Of a DNA stretch of 40,337 nucleotides, positions 7,277 to 16,250 are shown piece after piece. Every line of letters starts with the position of its first letter. The first letter of the stretch is position 1. This stretch comes from an uncultured Bacilli bacterium. Lineage in GTDB: Bacteria > Bacillota_I > Bacilli_A > RF39 > UBA660. The stretch covers positions 1-40,337 of the forward strand of contig CANQTA010000008.1 of the NCBI GenBank assembly GCA_947626655.1. Direction: 5' to 3'. The position numbers were made by a program, and so were the translations under genes. Under the pieces are notes generated by a model. The model was not told where the DNA came from, ran no database searches, and was given only the letters and a program-made list of their open reading frames with translations.

Positions 7277-10115
7277 AATAATATTATCAAATGTAATATT
7301 TTCTAAGAAAGAGAAAGTAATCTTAGATGAAGTAAGTTTATTAAGTGAAGGAAGTAAAGGAACCAGTTTTGCTATGTATTATGAAACTCAACAAGAAGGT
7401 GGAACTTATACTTATGTCGAAAGTGAAGATACAACTTGGCCTACAGATTTAAGATATAATGATAAGAAATCAGGATGTATAGATTATAATGGAAACAAAA
7501 TAGATGGTACTTTAACATATAATAAAGAAAATAATAAAGTAACATTAAGAACTAAAGGTGCTACGTTATGTTATTTATACTTTGATTTAGGAACAGAAGA
7601 AAAACCATATAAAATTCAATATATCGAAGATTTAGTAGATTTAAGTAATAAAGTAAATAAAGGTGAAACAAATGAAGATGCTTATTTTACTTTAGAAAAA
7701 AATTTAGACTTTAAACAAGAAGAAAGTTATAGACAATATGATCGAACCGATTATGGAGATATCAATGGTGTAGGTGGAACAGAACAACTTATAACGGAAC
7801 TTACCAATCCCGAAGGAACAGGCTTTCCACCAATAGGAACAGGAAATACCTTTGATGGTAACTTTAATGGTCAAGAATTTACTTTGAGTAATTTGTATGT
7901 TAATGTCACAGATAAACATGCTGGTTTGTTTGGGTTGGTAGGGATAGCTGGTTCAACAAATACGATAAAGAATTTAACTATAACAGGTAGTGTAAATAAA
8001 AAAGGTACAACAGGACATGCTAGTGGAATAGTAGCATCAAGTAGTGCGAATAGTATAATAATTGATAATGTTCATAATAAAGTAAATGTAACTATAGAAG
8101 GAACAACGCAATATGCAGCAGGGATATTAGGATATAGTGAAAATTCAGCAAAATTTATAAATAGTGATAATAGTGGAAATATAAGTGGTGGAGAAGTAGC
8201 AGCCGGAATAATGGCAAAAACAGAAGGAAAAGGTAAAATAGAAGTAGATACGTGTAATAATACCGGAAACATAACAACAGATAATCTTGATACCGGAGGA
8301 TTATTAGGATATTTAATTGGACCATATACAATAAAGAATAGTAATAATAGAGGAACAATAACAGGATTAAAACATATGGGAGGATTAATAGGTTCAGGAG
8401 GAAAACCATCAACAGGACCAGGAGAAGGAATAATAAATGGAAGTCATAACTATGGAGAGATAGTAAGTAGTGCTCCAACAACAGATGGATACATAGGAGG
8501 GCTAGTAGGTTCAGTACCAGGTAGTAGTAAATTAGAGATATATGATAGTAGTAATGAAGGAAATATAGGAAATGCCTCAGGTTATATAGGAGGAATAGCA
8601 GGTTTTGTAGATACTTTAAAAATGGATAATTGTAGTAATACAGGAGCATTAACAGAAGTTAATAAAAATGTTGGTGGTTTAGTAGGAAATTTAGGAAACA
8701 CAACTGATGATATTGGTACTATAAGTAGAAGTAATAATGAAGGAAATATTATAGCAGGGAATAATGGTATAAATGTCGGTGGCTTAGTAGGAAACACTGG
8801 AGTAACTACAACAATAGAAGAAAGTCATAATTATGGACAAATAAAAGTAGAATACAATGAATTATTAACAAGTTCAAAGTCTATAGGAGGTTTAGTAGGT
8901 TTAACACAGGCAAATGTTACGATAGAAAATAGTACTAATAAAGCAAATATAATTGTTGAATCTAAAACAACTTCAGGAGAAGGGGCAAGTGTTGGAGGGA
9001 TAATAGGAAGAAAGGCAAATCCTGGAACAGTAGGAATATTAACAAATAATTATAATACTGGCAAAATAGACGTAACAGAAACAGGAACTCCTGAAACAAG
9101 AGTAGGCGGGATAGTAGGATGGAAAAGTAATGGCGAATTAACAATAGATAATAATTATAATGAAGGTATAATAAATGTTAATGCTAAAGTTTCAATAAGT
9201 ACAGGTGGTATTGTTGGTGATTCTTGTGCAACATCTGAATCAATATTAATAATAAATAGTTATAATACTGGAGAAATAAATTCGAAAAATACTGACAATT
9301 ATCTAAATCATGTTGGTGGTATAGTAGGACGTCTTATAAATTCTAATTCATCAAGAATAGAAAACAGTTATAATAAAGGTAACATAAATGGTGGTAATAG
9401 AACTGGTGGAATAGTTGGAGTTGTTTCAGGAAATTCAAAAGTAATAATAAATAAATGTTATAATACAGGAAATTTAACCGGTCAAGAAGATACAAAATAT
9501 ACATCTTCAGTTCATGTAGGTGGAATAATATCACATACGTGGAGTAATTCTTTATCTGCAACATCATATATATTAAATTCATATAATACTGGAATATTAA
9601 CATCTAAAGCTCCAAATACTTCAAATACTGTAACTGGAATGGGAGTAGTTAATGATAATGAATCAAGTCCTTCAACATCTGTAGTATTAAATTCATATAA
9701 TTTAGGAAAGATAATATCTATTGAGAATGGAGCTGGTATCAATAGTGTTAGTGTAATTAGTAATTTGAAAATTAATAATGTTTACAATTTAGGCAATTTA
9801 GAAGCTCCTACTAAATATGGAATATTGAGATCTAAAACAACTATAGGTACAGTAGATGTAAAAAACGCTTATTATTTATCAGGGATAAATGGAAGTAATG
9901 TTTCATCTAATGGTACAAATTTATCAATAGATACAAAAAGTATGAGTGAAAGTGAAATAAAATCGCAAAGCTTTGTAGATGTATTAAATAGTAATATAAA
10001 TAATATTGATTTAGGAAGTATAGATTCAGACTTAAAAGATTATACCTTAGTAGATTGGGTAATAGATTCAAATACCGGTTATCCAACATTAAATTATAAT
10101 TTAGAAAGTAACTAG
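7254..10115 (+). CDS. GLUG-repeat surface protein, frame-disconnected from its start (phase-OFF allele)
   Basis: The long frame encodes about 953 residues. The N-terminal part (to about residue 200) includes NTFDGNFNGQEFTLSNLYV, the typical lead-in to GLUG proteins. About 17 GG[IL][IV]G repeats with Asn/Tyr-rich blades follow, ending in LVDWVIDSNTGYPTLNYNL. It is a secreted, probably adhesive beta-repeat protein with no wall anchor seen. The only in-frame start candidate near the 5' end is TTG at 7254, inside the second 41-bp unit and without a ribosome-binding site. The proper ATG and RBS at 7186 are out of frame by two bases. With one unit deleted the protein would gain a full signal peptide. 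It is a paralogue of the gene at 1-2103. Confidence 0.85.
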   Translation: MLILIVLTIILSNVIFSKKEKVILDEVSLLSEGSKGTSFAMYYETQQEGGTYTYVESEDTTWPTDLRYNDKKSGCIDYNGNKIDGTLTYNKENNKVTLRTKGATLCYLYFDLGTEEKPYKIQYIEDLVDLSNKVNKGETNEDAYFTLEKNLDFKQEESYRQYDRTDYGDINGVGGTEQLITELTNPEGTGFPPIGTGNTFDGNFNGQEFTLSNLYVNVTDKHAGLFGLVGIAGSTNTIKNLTITGSVNKKGTTGHASGIVASSSANSIIIDNVHNKVNVTIEGTTQYAAGILGYSENSAKFINSDNSGNISGGEVAAGIMAKTEGKGKIEVDTCNNTGNITTDNLDTGGLLGYLIGPYTIKNSNNRGTITGLKHMGGLIGSGGKPSTGPGEGIINGSHNYGEIVSSAPTTDGYIGGLVGSVPGSSKLEIYDSSNEGNIGNASGYIGGIAGFVDTLKMDNCSNTGALTEVNKNVGGLVGNLGNTTDDIGTISRSNNEGNIIAGNNGINVGGLVGNTGVTTTIEESHNYGQIKVEYNELLTSSKSIGGLVGLTQANVTIENSTNKANIIVESKTTSGEGASVGGIIGRKANPGTVGILTNNYNTGKIDVTETGTPETRVGGIVGWKSNGELTIDNNYNEGIINVNAKVSISTGGIVGDSCATSESILIINSYNTGEINSKNTDNYLNHVGGIVGRLINSNSSRIENSYNKGNINGGNRTGGIVGVVSGNSKVIINKCYNTGNLTGQEDTKYTSSVHVGGIISHTWSNSLSATSYILNSYNTGILTSKAPNTSNTVTGMGVVNDNESSPSTSVVLNSYNLGKIISIENGAGINSVSVISNLKINNVYNLGNLEAPTKYGILRSKTTIGTVDVKNAYYLSGINGSNVSSNGTNLSIDTKSMSESEIKSQSFVDVLNSNINNIDLGSIDSDLKDYTLVDWVIDSNTGYPTLNYNLESN

Positions 10116-10130
10116 TTGGAATTTTAAAAT

Positions 10131-10162
10131 AACAAAAAGAAGTAAGAACAATATCTTACTTC
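10131..10162 (-). terminator. Terminator on the minus strand, downstream of spoIVB
   Basis: Stem GAAGTAAGA/TCTTACTTC with a six-base loop. Read leftwards it is followed by CTTTTTGTTATTTT. On the plus strand no T-run follows. Confidence 0.6.
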
Positions 10163-10175
10163 CTAGAGTGGATAT

Positions 10176-10210
10176 AGAACTGAGTAGAGATTATTTTGCT
10201 CAGTTCTTTT
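10176..10210 (+). terminator. Terminator after the GLUG gene of cassette 1
   Basis: Stem AGAACTGAG/CTCAGTTCT followed by TTT. The distal arm overlaps the last codons of spoIVB on the other strand. Confidence 0.65.
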
Positions 10211-11183
10211 CGCCTTCTTCTAACATTGTTGTGATAAATAAACCATAGCCAGTGTAAGGATTGTCTACGATAACATGGGTAACAACTCCAATTATTTTAT
10301 TGTTTTGCATAATTGGTGAACCACTCATGCCTTGAATTACACCACCAGTTTTATTAAGTAATTCTTGATCAGTTATAACAAAGGTTATATTCTTAGTATC
10401 ACTTGTTTCATTAATTCTTTCAATATTTATTTCATATTGATTTATTTCTTCACCATCTAACACCGTATAAATATAAGCTTTACCTATTTTAACTTCATTT
10501 TTAGCTGCTACTTTGACTAAAGGCCAATCTTCATTAATTTTATTTTGATATAAACCAAAAATACCATGATTAGTATTTTTATTAATACTTCCATAGATAG
10601 TATCATAATAATATTTAGCATTTTTACTACCAGCATGACCAACGGTTGATTTATCAATTGATACTATACTATTTCGAAAAATATTACCAGTTTTTATTTC
10701 TACTATTTTTTTACTATTACTTTCAATTATTTCATGTCCTAAAGCTCCATATATCAAAGTTTCAGGATCAACATATGTCAATGTTCCAATACCTGTTATG
10801 CTATCTTTTACGTATAATCCAGTTTTATAAACACCATTTTCATTTATTAATTCCAGCATGGTTTTACCAATTGTTTTATCTCGCTTATAGGTTATTTCTA
10901 CTTGTCCTACATCAGTGTATTTTTCTATTTCTTCAGTTAATTCATTTAAAGTATTAACGGGAGTGCCATTAACCTCTTTAATATAATCACCAACTTTAAG
11001 ACGAGGATTACCTTTATTATATTTGCCAGCGATTTGATAAAAACCGACCACTAAGACACCATCACAGGATATTTCAATTCCTAAAGTACTGCCTCCCAAA
11101 TAAATGTAATCTGAATAAGCAAAAACATTTAAGGGCATAAATAATATACACAAACATAATATTAATTTTTTTATACTTTTCAT
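10200..11183 (-). CDS. spoIVB: SpoIVB serine peptidase (S55)
   Basis: A 327-residue protein from the ATG at 11183. Residues 1-23 are a signal peptide or membrane anchor. Residues about 30-105 are a PDZ domain (LGIEISCDGVLVVGF... RLKVGDYIKEVNGTPV). Residues 125-327 are the S55 peptidase with the triad candidates His150 (GALGHEI), Asp272 and Ser288 (GMSGSPIMQ). In Bacillus, SpoIVB is made in the forespore under SigG, crosses to the intermembrane space and triggers SpoIVFB-dependent processing of pro-SigK. A GGTGAT site five bases before 11183 favours this start over the TTG/ATG codons 12-15 bases upstream. The usual partners recN and spo0A are not adjacent. Confidence 0.93.
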   Translation of the reverse strand: MKSIKKLILCLCILFMPLNVFAYSDYIYLGGSTLGIEISCDGVLVVGFYQIAGKYNKGNPRLKVGDYIKEVNGTPVNTLNELTEEIEKYTDVGQVEITYKRDKTIGKTMLELINENGVYKTGLYVKDSITGIGTLTYVDPETLIYGALGHEIIESNSKKIVEIKTGNIFRNSIVSIDKSTVGHAGSKNAKYYYDTIYGSINKNTNHGIFGLYQNKINEDWPLVKVAAKNEVKIGKAYIYTVLDGEEINQYEINIERINETSDTKNITFVITDQELLNKTGGVIQGMSGSPIMQNNKIIGVVTHVIVDNPYTGYGLFITTMLEEGEKN

Positions 11184-11256
11184 ATATATCACCATCAATA
11201 TTATTGTGTCCTTTTTTAGCCAAGTTAAATAACCAATTATTGGCGACTACCAAAAT

Positions 11257-11856
11257 TTAGAAAGTAAAAAAGATAAAATCTTTAACGCGAGCTAATATTT
11301 CTCTTATATCTCTTACTGATTGTCCTACATAGCGTTCTTTTTTAGCACTAACCCCAATTGCTTTAATTTGGTAATATTTGGCTATATATAAAGAACGATA
11401 CATATGATATCTTTGAGTAACAATAATAACTTTTTGGTCTTGATAATTTTCATGATAATTAGTTATAGATTCATTAGTAGAATTACCATAGTCGTCTCTA
11501 ATTATAACGGTACTAGGAATATTATTTTCTTTTAAGTATTTTTCCATAGCATTAACTTCACTATAATTACTTAGATGGGTTCCACTAACAATTATTTTAG
11601 CAACTTTGCTATTTTCATATAATTTTATGGCCATATCAAGACGATCTTGCAACATTAAACTTGGTTTACCATTTTTAAGACCGCAACCTAATACTAGAGC
11701 ATAATCATAAGTTTCACGAAGATCATCTAATTCTTTAATATTACTACTTACTGATAAAATAACATATAAATTAATAAGAATAGGTATTAGCATTAAAGCT
11801 AATACAATAATTAAAATAATTTTCAATATTTTTTTAAATTTTTTCATAAACATCAT
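11257..11856 (-). CDS. DUF218 (SanA/YdcF/ElyC-like) membrane-anchored protein
   Basis: A 199-residue protein with one N-terminal transmembrane helix (residues about 8-35) and a DUF218 domain. Visible motifs are YDYALVLGCGLKNGKPS, KIIVSGTHLSNYSEVNAMEKYL, the STNESITN region and VIIVTQRYHMYRSLYIAK. Relatives in Escherichia coli (SanA, ElyC) influence envelope integrity and undecaprenyl-carrier metabolism; the biochemical activity is not settled. That it is divergent from a DUF368 lipid-carrier transporter 38 bases away may be meaningful. A TATAAT box (11861-11866 on the minus strand) lies so close that the mRNA may be leaderless. The Met codons at 11856, 11853 and 11847 are all possible starts. 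Confidence 0.8.
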   Translation of the reverse strand: MMFMKKFKKILKIILIIVLALMLIPILINLYVILSVSSNIKELDDLRETYDYALVLGCGLKNGKPSLMLQDRLDMAIKLYENSKVAKIIVSGTHLSNYSEVNAMEKYLKENNIPSTVIIRDDYGNSTNESITNYHENYQDQKVIIVTQRYHMYRSLYIAKYYQIKAIGVSAKKERYVGQSVRDIREILARVKDFIFFTF

Positions 11857-11894
11857 TTTAATTATAACATATATTTTTAGAAGGTTGGTTAATT

Positions 11895-12686
11895 ATGCTC
11901 ATAAAAAATTTACTTGACGGTTTAATTATTGGTCTTGGCTTTATTATTCCTGGTGTTTCTGGTGGTGTTTTAGCAACTATTTTAGGTATTTATGAAAAAA
12001 TAATTGACACTTTATTAAATTTAAAAAAAGATTTAAAAAACAATTTGTTATTTATTGTTCCTCTTTTGATAGGAATATTAATTAGTGTTTTATTATTTAG
12101 TAATGTTATATTATATTTATTAAGGGTTAGAAGAGATTTCATTTCTTATGTGTTTATTGGTCTTATTTTGGGATGTATCCCTTATTTAGCTAAAGAAATT
12201 AAAAATAAAAGTAATAAAAATTTAGCTCTGATACCTTTTATTTTAGCTTTTAGTTTAGGGGTTATTTTATTTATATTCCAAAAAAGTAATTTAAATATTG
12301 AAACACATCCTAGTATTATAACTATGTTTGGAGCTGGTGTGTTGTATGCCATTGGTAAAATAGTTCCAGGTATTAGTGGAGCAGCTTTATTAATGTTAAT
12401 TGGGGTTTATACTTATTTTTTAGAAACGATAGCTAATCCTTTAGCTATTAATTTAGAGACTATAATTACTTTTATTCCCTTTATTATTTCTTTTTTAATA
12501 AGTGCTATTATTATTTTAAAATTGATAAATTATTTACTGCATCAGCATTTTCGTTTAACTTACAGTATCATTATTGGCTTTGTAGTATCATCTATTTTAT
12601 TTATATATCCTGATTCTTTTACTTTGATGAGTATTGTTATTACTATATTAGCCTTTTTGTTATCGTATAATTTAGCTAAAAAATAA
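11895..12686 (+). CDS. DUF368 polyprenyl-phosphate transporter (PopT-like)
   Basis: A 263-residue polytopic membrane protein with about eight hydrophobic segments. The DUF368 repeats are clear: IIPGVSGGVLATILGIYEKII near residue 20 and IVPGISGAALLMLIGVYTYF near residue 155. These are two pseudo-symmetric re-entrant motifs. DUF368 proteins have been shown to return undecaprenyl phosphate to the cytoplasmic face of the membrane, recycling the carrier for wall synthesis. RBS AGAAGG lies about 8 bases before ATG. The gene is divergently arranged with the DUF218 gene and convergent with pilB. Confidence 0.88.
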   Translation: MLIKNLLDGLIIGLGFIIPGVSGGVLATILGIYEKIIDTLLNLKKDLKNNLLFIVPLLIGILISVLLFSNVILYLLRVRRDFISYVFIGLILGCIPYLAKEIKNKSNKNLALIPFILAFSLGVILFIFQKSNLNIETHPSIITMFGAGVLYAIGKIVPGISGAALLMLIGVYTYFLETIANPLAINLETIITFIPFIISFLISAIIILKLINYLLHQHFRLTYSIIIGFVVSSILFIYPDSFTLMSIVITILAFLLSYNLAKK

Positions 12687-12695
12687 AGTTGCTAT

Positions 12696-12726
12696 AAAAA
12701 AAGAAGTAATAGTGTTAAATTACTTC
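12696..12726 (-). terminator. Minus-strand terminator of pilB
   Basis: Stem GAAGTAAT/ATTACTTC (12703-12726), followed on the minus strand by seven T. Confidence 0.8.
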
Positions 12727-12769
12727 TTGATATTGACATTTTATTAACACAAGTTTTACATGATGCTTA

Positions 12770-14086
12770 TTATAATTGTTCGACACTTTCATTTGTGACT
12801 TGACCTTCGGCAATTTTATTTATATTTTTTACAAAAGGATTGTTGCGACCAATAACAGCATTCTTTATTTCTTCTTCATCTTCGCCAAAGTCATCATCAA
12901 CATCAATTACTCTTAAGACTTCATCGATAGAAGTTAAGCCTTCCATAACTTTAGTTAAGCCATCTTTTAAAAGCGTAGAGGAATCTTTGCCATAAACTAA
13001 TTTTCTTAAATCTTCTTTTCTAACATTATTGATAATAGCATCTCTAATATCTTGATTAATTATGACAACTTCGTGGATAGCAATTCGCCCTTTGTAACCA
13101 TTAATGCATTCTTCACACCCAACATGAGTATATATTTGTTCAACATCTAATCCTAAAACTTTTTTAAATAAATTTTTTTCATAACTATTAGTAGGGCGAC
13201 TAGTACGACATTTTGGACATAATTTTTTAACTAATCTTTGGGAAATAATACCCGATAAAGCTGATCCTAATAAATATCTTTCAACATCCATGTCTAAAAG
13301 TCTTTCAATAGTAGTTAAAGAATTGTTAGTGTGGATAGTTGATAAAACTAAATGACCAGTAATAGCTGCTCTTACGGCAATACGGGCTGTTTCGTTATCT
13401 CTAATTTCACCAACCATTATGATATCCGGGTCTTGTCTTAAAATACTTCTTAAAGTATTACCAAATGTTAAACCAATTTCACTCATTACTTGTACTTGAT
13501 TAATGCCGGCAATTTTCATTTCAACGGGATCTTCAACGGTAATAATATTTCTTTCAGTTGTATTTAGAACTTGAAGCATAGAATATACGGTAGTTGATTT
13601 ACCAGTACCAGTAGCACCAGTTACCATAATAATACCATTAGGTTTTTTAATTAAATCATTGATTTTTTCATAATTAGTTTTAGATAAGCCAATTGAATTT
13701 AAACCATTTAAACTCATACGATAATCGAGGATACGAATAACTATTTTTTCACCATCGACAATAGGTAGAGAAGAAACACGTAAGTCAACATCTAAATTTT
13801 CAATTAAACCTTTAATGGCTCCATCTTGGGGTAATCTAGCTTCCGTAATATTCATCCCCGAAATAATTTTAATTCTCGTTATTAAGTTTCTTTTGACGGT
13901 AGCGGGTACTTTAGCGTAATCTAAAAGAGAACCATCAACCCTTATTCTGACGTTTAAATCATCGGGAGTAGGGTCAAAGTGAATATCTGATCCTCCCCGT
14001 TTAACGGCATCAATGATCATTTCATTAACAATATCAACAACTGGTTTATTATCATAATCGAATTCTCTAAACAAAATGCCACACAC
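12770..14086 (-). CDS. pilB: GspE/PilB-type secretion ATPase, short form
   Basis: A 438-residue hexameric ATPase that powers type IV pilus, pseudopilus or competence-pilus assembly. Visible are GGSDIHFDPT (the linker domain), Walker A GATGTGKST (157-165), the Asp box (IITVEDPVE), the Walker B region DPDIIMVGEIRD (219-230), the His box TGHLVLSTIHTN and a tetracysteine zinc site (Cys290, Cys293, Cys324, Cys327). The N-terminal GspE-N domain of full PilB (about 560 residues) is missing, while an acidic tail of about 60 residues follows the core. The size is closer to ComGA. The start is GTG at 14086, with AAAGGG eight bases upstream. pilC and pilD lie 8-10 kb away on the other strand. Confidence 0.9.
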   Translation of the reverse strand: MCGILFREFDYDNKPVVDIVNEMIIDAVKRGGSDIHFDPTPDDLNVRIRVDGSLLDYAKVPATVKRNLITRIKIISGMNITEARLPQDGAIKGLIENLDVDLRVSSLPIVDGEKIVIRILDYRMSLNGLNSIGLSKTNYEKINDLIKKPNGIIMVTGATGTGKSTTVYSMLQVLNTTERNIITVEDPVEMKIAGINQVQVMSEIGLTFGNTLRSILRQDPDIIMVGEIRDNETARIAVRAAITGHLVLSTIHTNNSLTTIERLLDMDVERYLLGSALSGIISQRLVKKLCPKCRTSRPTNSYEKNLFKKVLGLDVEQIYTHVGCEECINGYKGRIAIHEVVIINQDIRDAIINNVRKEDLRKLVYGKDSSTLLKDGLTKVMEGLTSIDEVLRVIDVDDDFGEDEEEIKNAVIGRNNPFVKNINKIAEGQVTNESVEQL

Positions 14087-14113
14087 CCAATCTACCCTTT
14101 TATTACTAAATTA

Positions 14114-14142
14114 ATTATACAATAACTAAAGAATTTATACAA
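14114..14142 (-). promoter_or_regulatory. Sigma-A promoter of pilB
   Basis: On the minus strand TTGTAT (14142-14137), a 17-base spacer and TATAAT (14119-14114). Confidence 0.65.
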
Positions 14143-14172
14143 TAATTAAAAAGCATTTTTTAGGAGACTTTA

Positions 14173-14201
14173 TTTACATAAAAAGACTAATTTGTTAAAA
14201 T
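14173..14201 (+). promoter_or_regulatory. Sigma-A promoter of the rnfC-like gene
   Basis: TTTACA (14173-14178), a 17-base spacer and TAAAAT (14196-14201), 24 bases before the start codon. Confidence 0.65.
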
Positions 14202-14225
14202 AGATATAGGAATTGTGGTGGTAGG

Positions 14226-15374
14226 ATGAATCTATATAAAATTGATGATCAAAGAATAATTAATTTGTCTAATCATATCTACGATTACTTAAGTCCTAAT
14301 AAAATTTATATTCCAATAAAAAAAAGGATGACTTTTAAAAAAAATACTTATATTTATAAAAATACTTATTATGATGAATATCTTACTTCGATATCAGGAA
14401 CAATATCTGGTTATAAAAAAATACTTTTACAAAAAAAATATTTACCAGCTTTAGAAATTACCAATGATTTTAAAGAGAATATGGCAAGTAAATTAAAAAC
14501 GAAGAAAATAACTAATAGGGAAGAATTGATTAGAGCCTTAAAAGATAATCATTTTAATAGTATAGTGGAAAAATTATTGGCTCAAGAGCATTTTACAAAT
14601 TTAATAATAAGTAGTATCGATGAAGAAAAATATAATGTACGGGAATTAACTATATTAAAAGAATATTATGAAGAAATAATAGAAACTATTGAACTATTAC
14701 AAAAAATATTAAAGGTTTCTAGTACTTTAATTGTGGCTAAAAATACGAGTTCAGAAAGTATTAAAAAAGTTAAATCTATCTTGGGGACTTATCCTAGTAT
14801 TGAATTTGTTTTAACAGCAGATAAATATCTTTTAAGTTATCCGGATTTTTTATGTGAATATTTAAATATTTTTCCTAATGATACTTTAATTTTAAAAACT
14901 AGTGAAGTATATGATTTATATTTAGCCCTTATTAAAAAACGTTGTTTAGATACGTTAATTGTAGCTCTGACGGGTGATGCTTTAAAAAAATCAAAGATTA
15001 TTCGGACGAAAGTGGGGGTTTCTTTAGAAGAATTAGTCAATAATTATGGAGAATTTATAACTAATGATTATGAAATATATCTAAATGGTTATTTAAAAGG
15101 ATGGAAAGTTAATAAAATTGAAGATATTATTATGACGCCCGATATTGATACAGTTGTATTTAATGTTAAAAAAGATGTAGAAGAAGAAAAGTGTATTAAC
15201 TGTGGAGCATGTCTTAAAGTATGTCCAATGCATATAAATGTTAAATTATGTTATTTAAAAAATGTAGGTAATAGTAAATGTTTAGGTTGTGGCTTATGTA
15301 GTTATATCTGTCCTGCTAAACTGTCTTTAAAAGAAATAGTAATGAGTGAGGAAAATGCAAGCAAAAACGATTAA
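14226..15374 (+). CDS. rnfC: Divergent RnfC-like protein with two [4Fe-4S] motifs
   Basis: A 382-residue protein. The N-terminal third holds a biotinyl/SLBB-like segment (SISGTISGYKKI). The middle follows the RnfC order, including EYYEEIIETIELLQKIL and VALTGDALKKSKIIRTKVG. The C-terminus has two ferredoxin motifs, CINCGACLKVCP and CLGCGLCSYICP. In canonical Rnf complexes RnfC carries NADH and FMN sites and feeds electrons to the membrane. Here the glycine-rich GGIHPP and GLGGAxFPT motifs that form those sites are not visible. Only an RnfD-like gene follows; rnfG, rnfE, rnfA and rnfB are absent from the window. The assignment rests on the order of segments, the iron-sulfur motifs and the neighbour. 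Electron donor unknown. Confidence 0.7.
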   Translation: MNLYKIDDQRIINLSNHIYDYLSPNKIYIPIKKRMTFKKNTYIYKNTYYDEYLTSISGTISGYKKILLQKKYLPALEITNDFKENMASKLKTKKITNREELIRALKDNHFNSIVEKLLAQEHFTNLIISSIDEEKYNVRELTILKEYYEEIIETIELLQKILKVSSTLIVAKNTSSESIKKVKSILGTYPSIEFVLTADKYLLSYPDFLCEYLNIFPNDTLILKTSEVYDLYLALIKKRCLDTLIVALTGDALKKSKIIRTKVGVSLEELVNNYGEFITNDYEIYLNGYLKGWKVNKIEDIIMTPDIDTVVFNVKKDVEEEKCINCGACLKVCPMHINVKLCYLKNVGNSKCLGCGLCSYICPAKLSLKEIVMSEENASKND

Positions 15375-16224
15375 AAATTTAGTAGTAACTAATTTATTAA
15401 TTTTAATTCCCTTTGTTTTATATGGGATTTTTAAGAATGGCTATTTACTTTATGAACATCATTTAATTAATTTTTGGTTAATTTTTAAACCTTTATATTT
15501 AGTGATAATAGCTTTTTTAGTAAAATTAATGGGAGATTTATTCTCTTATCATAAGTTTAAAATTGATTATAATTTACTTTGTCTTATTTTAGTAGCTTTA
15601 ATAATGCCTTATAATATTAATTTATTAGTATTTTTTATGAGTTTAATTATATTATATCCGTTAAGTAATTTAGTGAATAGATATGGGAATATTAATAAAG
15701 TTTGTTTGATTTATTTAGTTATAATTTTAATAAATAGTATTTTTACGAATTTTACTTATGAAAGTTTGTTAGAAAGTAGTCATACTTTTAGTTTTACTTA
15801 TTTTGATTTATTATTAGGAAGATCCGTTGGGGGTATTTCTTCAACATGTATATTAGCTTCCTTAATAATTTATCCTTATTTAACTTTTAGTATTTATTAT
15901 AAGAAAGAAATTCCACTTACGATTAATATAACTTATTTAGGGTTAATGTTTATATATTATTTAGTAACTCAAAATAGTGCTTCTTTATTAAATAGTGATT
16001 TAATTTTTGCTAGTATTTTGATTTGTCCTTTGCCAGAATATTCGCCGACTAATCGTTTAGGTAAAATTATTTATGGAGTGATTATTGGCTTTTTAGCTTT
16101 CTTAATTGCTATATTTTTTAATAGCACTATAAGTATTTATTTAGCGACATTGGTGACATCTTTATTATTAAATTTCCTTATTTGGGGCGAAAATCAGCAT
16201 AAAAAGCTTGCCAAAAGAGCTTAA
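15355..16224 (+). CDS. rnfD: RnfD/NqrB-like membrane protein
   Basis: About 289 residues with nine to ten predicted transmembrane segments. The loop LLLGRSVGGISSTCILASLI lies where RnfD/NqrB proteins carry their covalently bound FMN (family pattern GxxGETS, flavin on Thr), but the sequence is altered, so flavin attachment is uncertain. The gene overlaps the rnfC-like gene by 20 bases, indicating translational coupling. ATG at 15355 follows GAGG at short spacing; GTG at 15346 is an alternative. A membrane electron carrier or cation-translocating subunit working with the upstream iron-sulfur protein is inferred. The other Rnf subunits are missing here. Confidence 0.65.
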   Translation: MQAKTIKNLVVTNLLILIPFVLYGIFKNGYLLYEHHLINFWLIFKPLYLVIIAFLVKLMGDLFSYHKFKIDYNLLCLILVALIMPYNINLLVFFMSLIILYPLSNLVNRYGNINKVCLIYLVIILINSIFTNFTYESLLESSHTFSFTYFDLLLGRSVGGISSTCILASLIIYPYLTFSIYYKKEIPLTINITYLGLMFIYYLVTQNSASLLNSDLIFASILICPLPEYSPTNRLGKIIYGVIIGFLAFLIAIFFNSTISIYLATLVTSLLLNFLIWGENQHKKLAKRA

Positions 16225-16250
16225 TTCTGTTAAATTTAAGATGCACAGGT

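Noticed and set aside
8155-8649. Long minus-strand ORFs inside the GLUG gene (also 734-973 and 9343-9603)
   Set aside because: They are complementary shadows of the repetitive Asn/Gly/Thr codons, giving Leu/Tyr-rich nonsense. The plus-strand frame carries the protein motifs.
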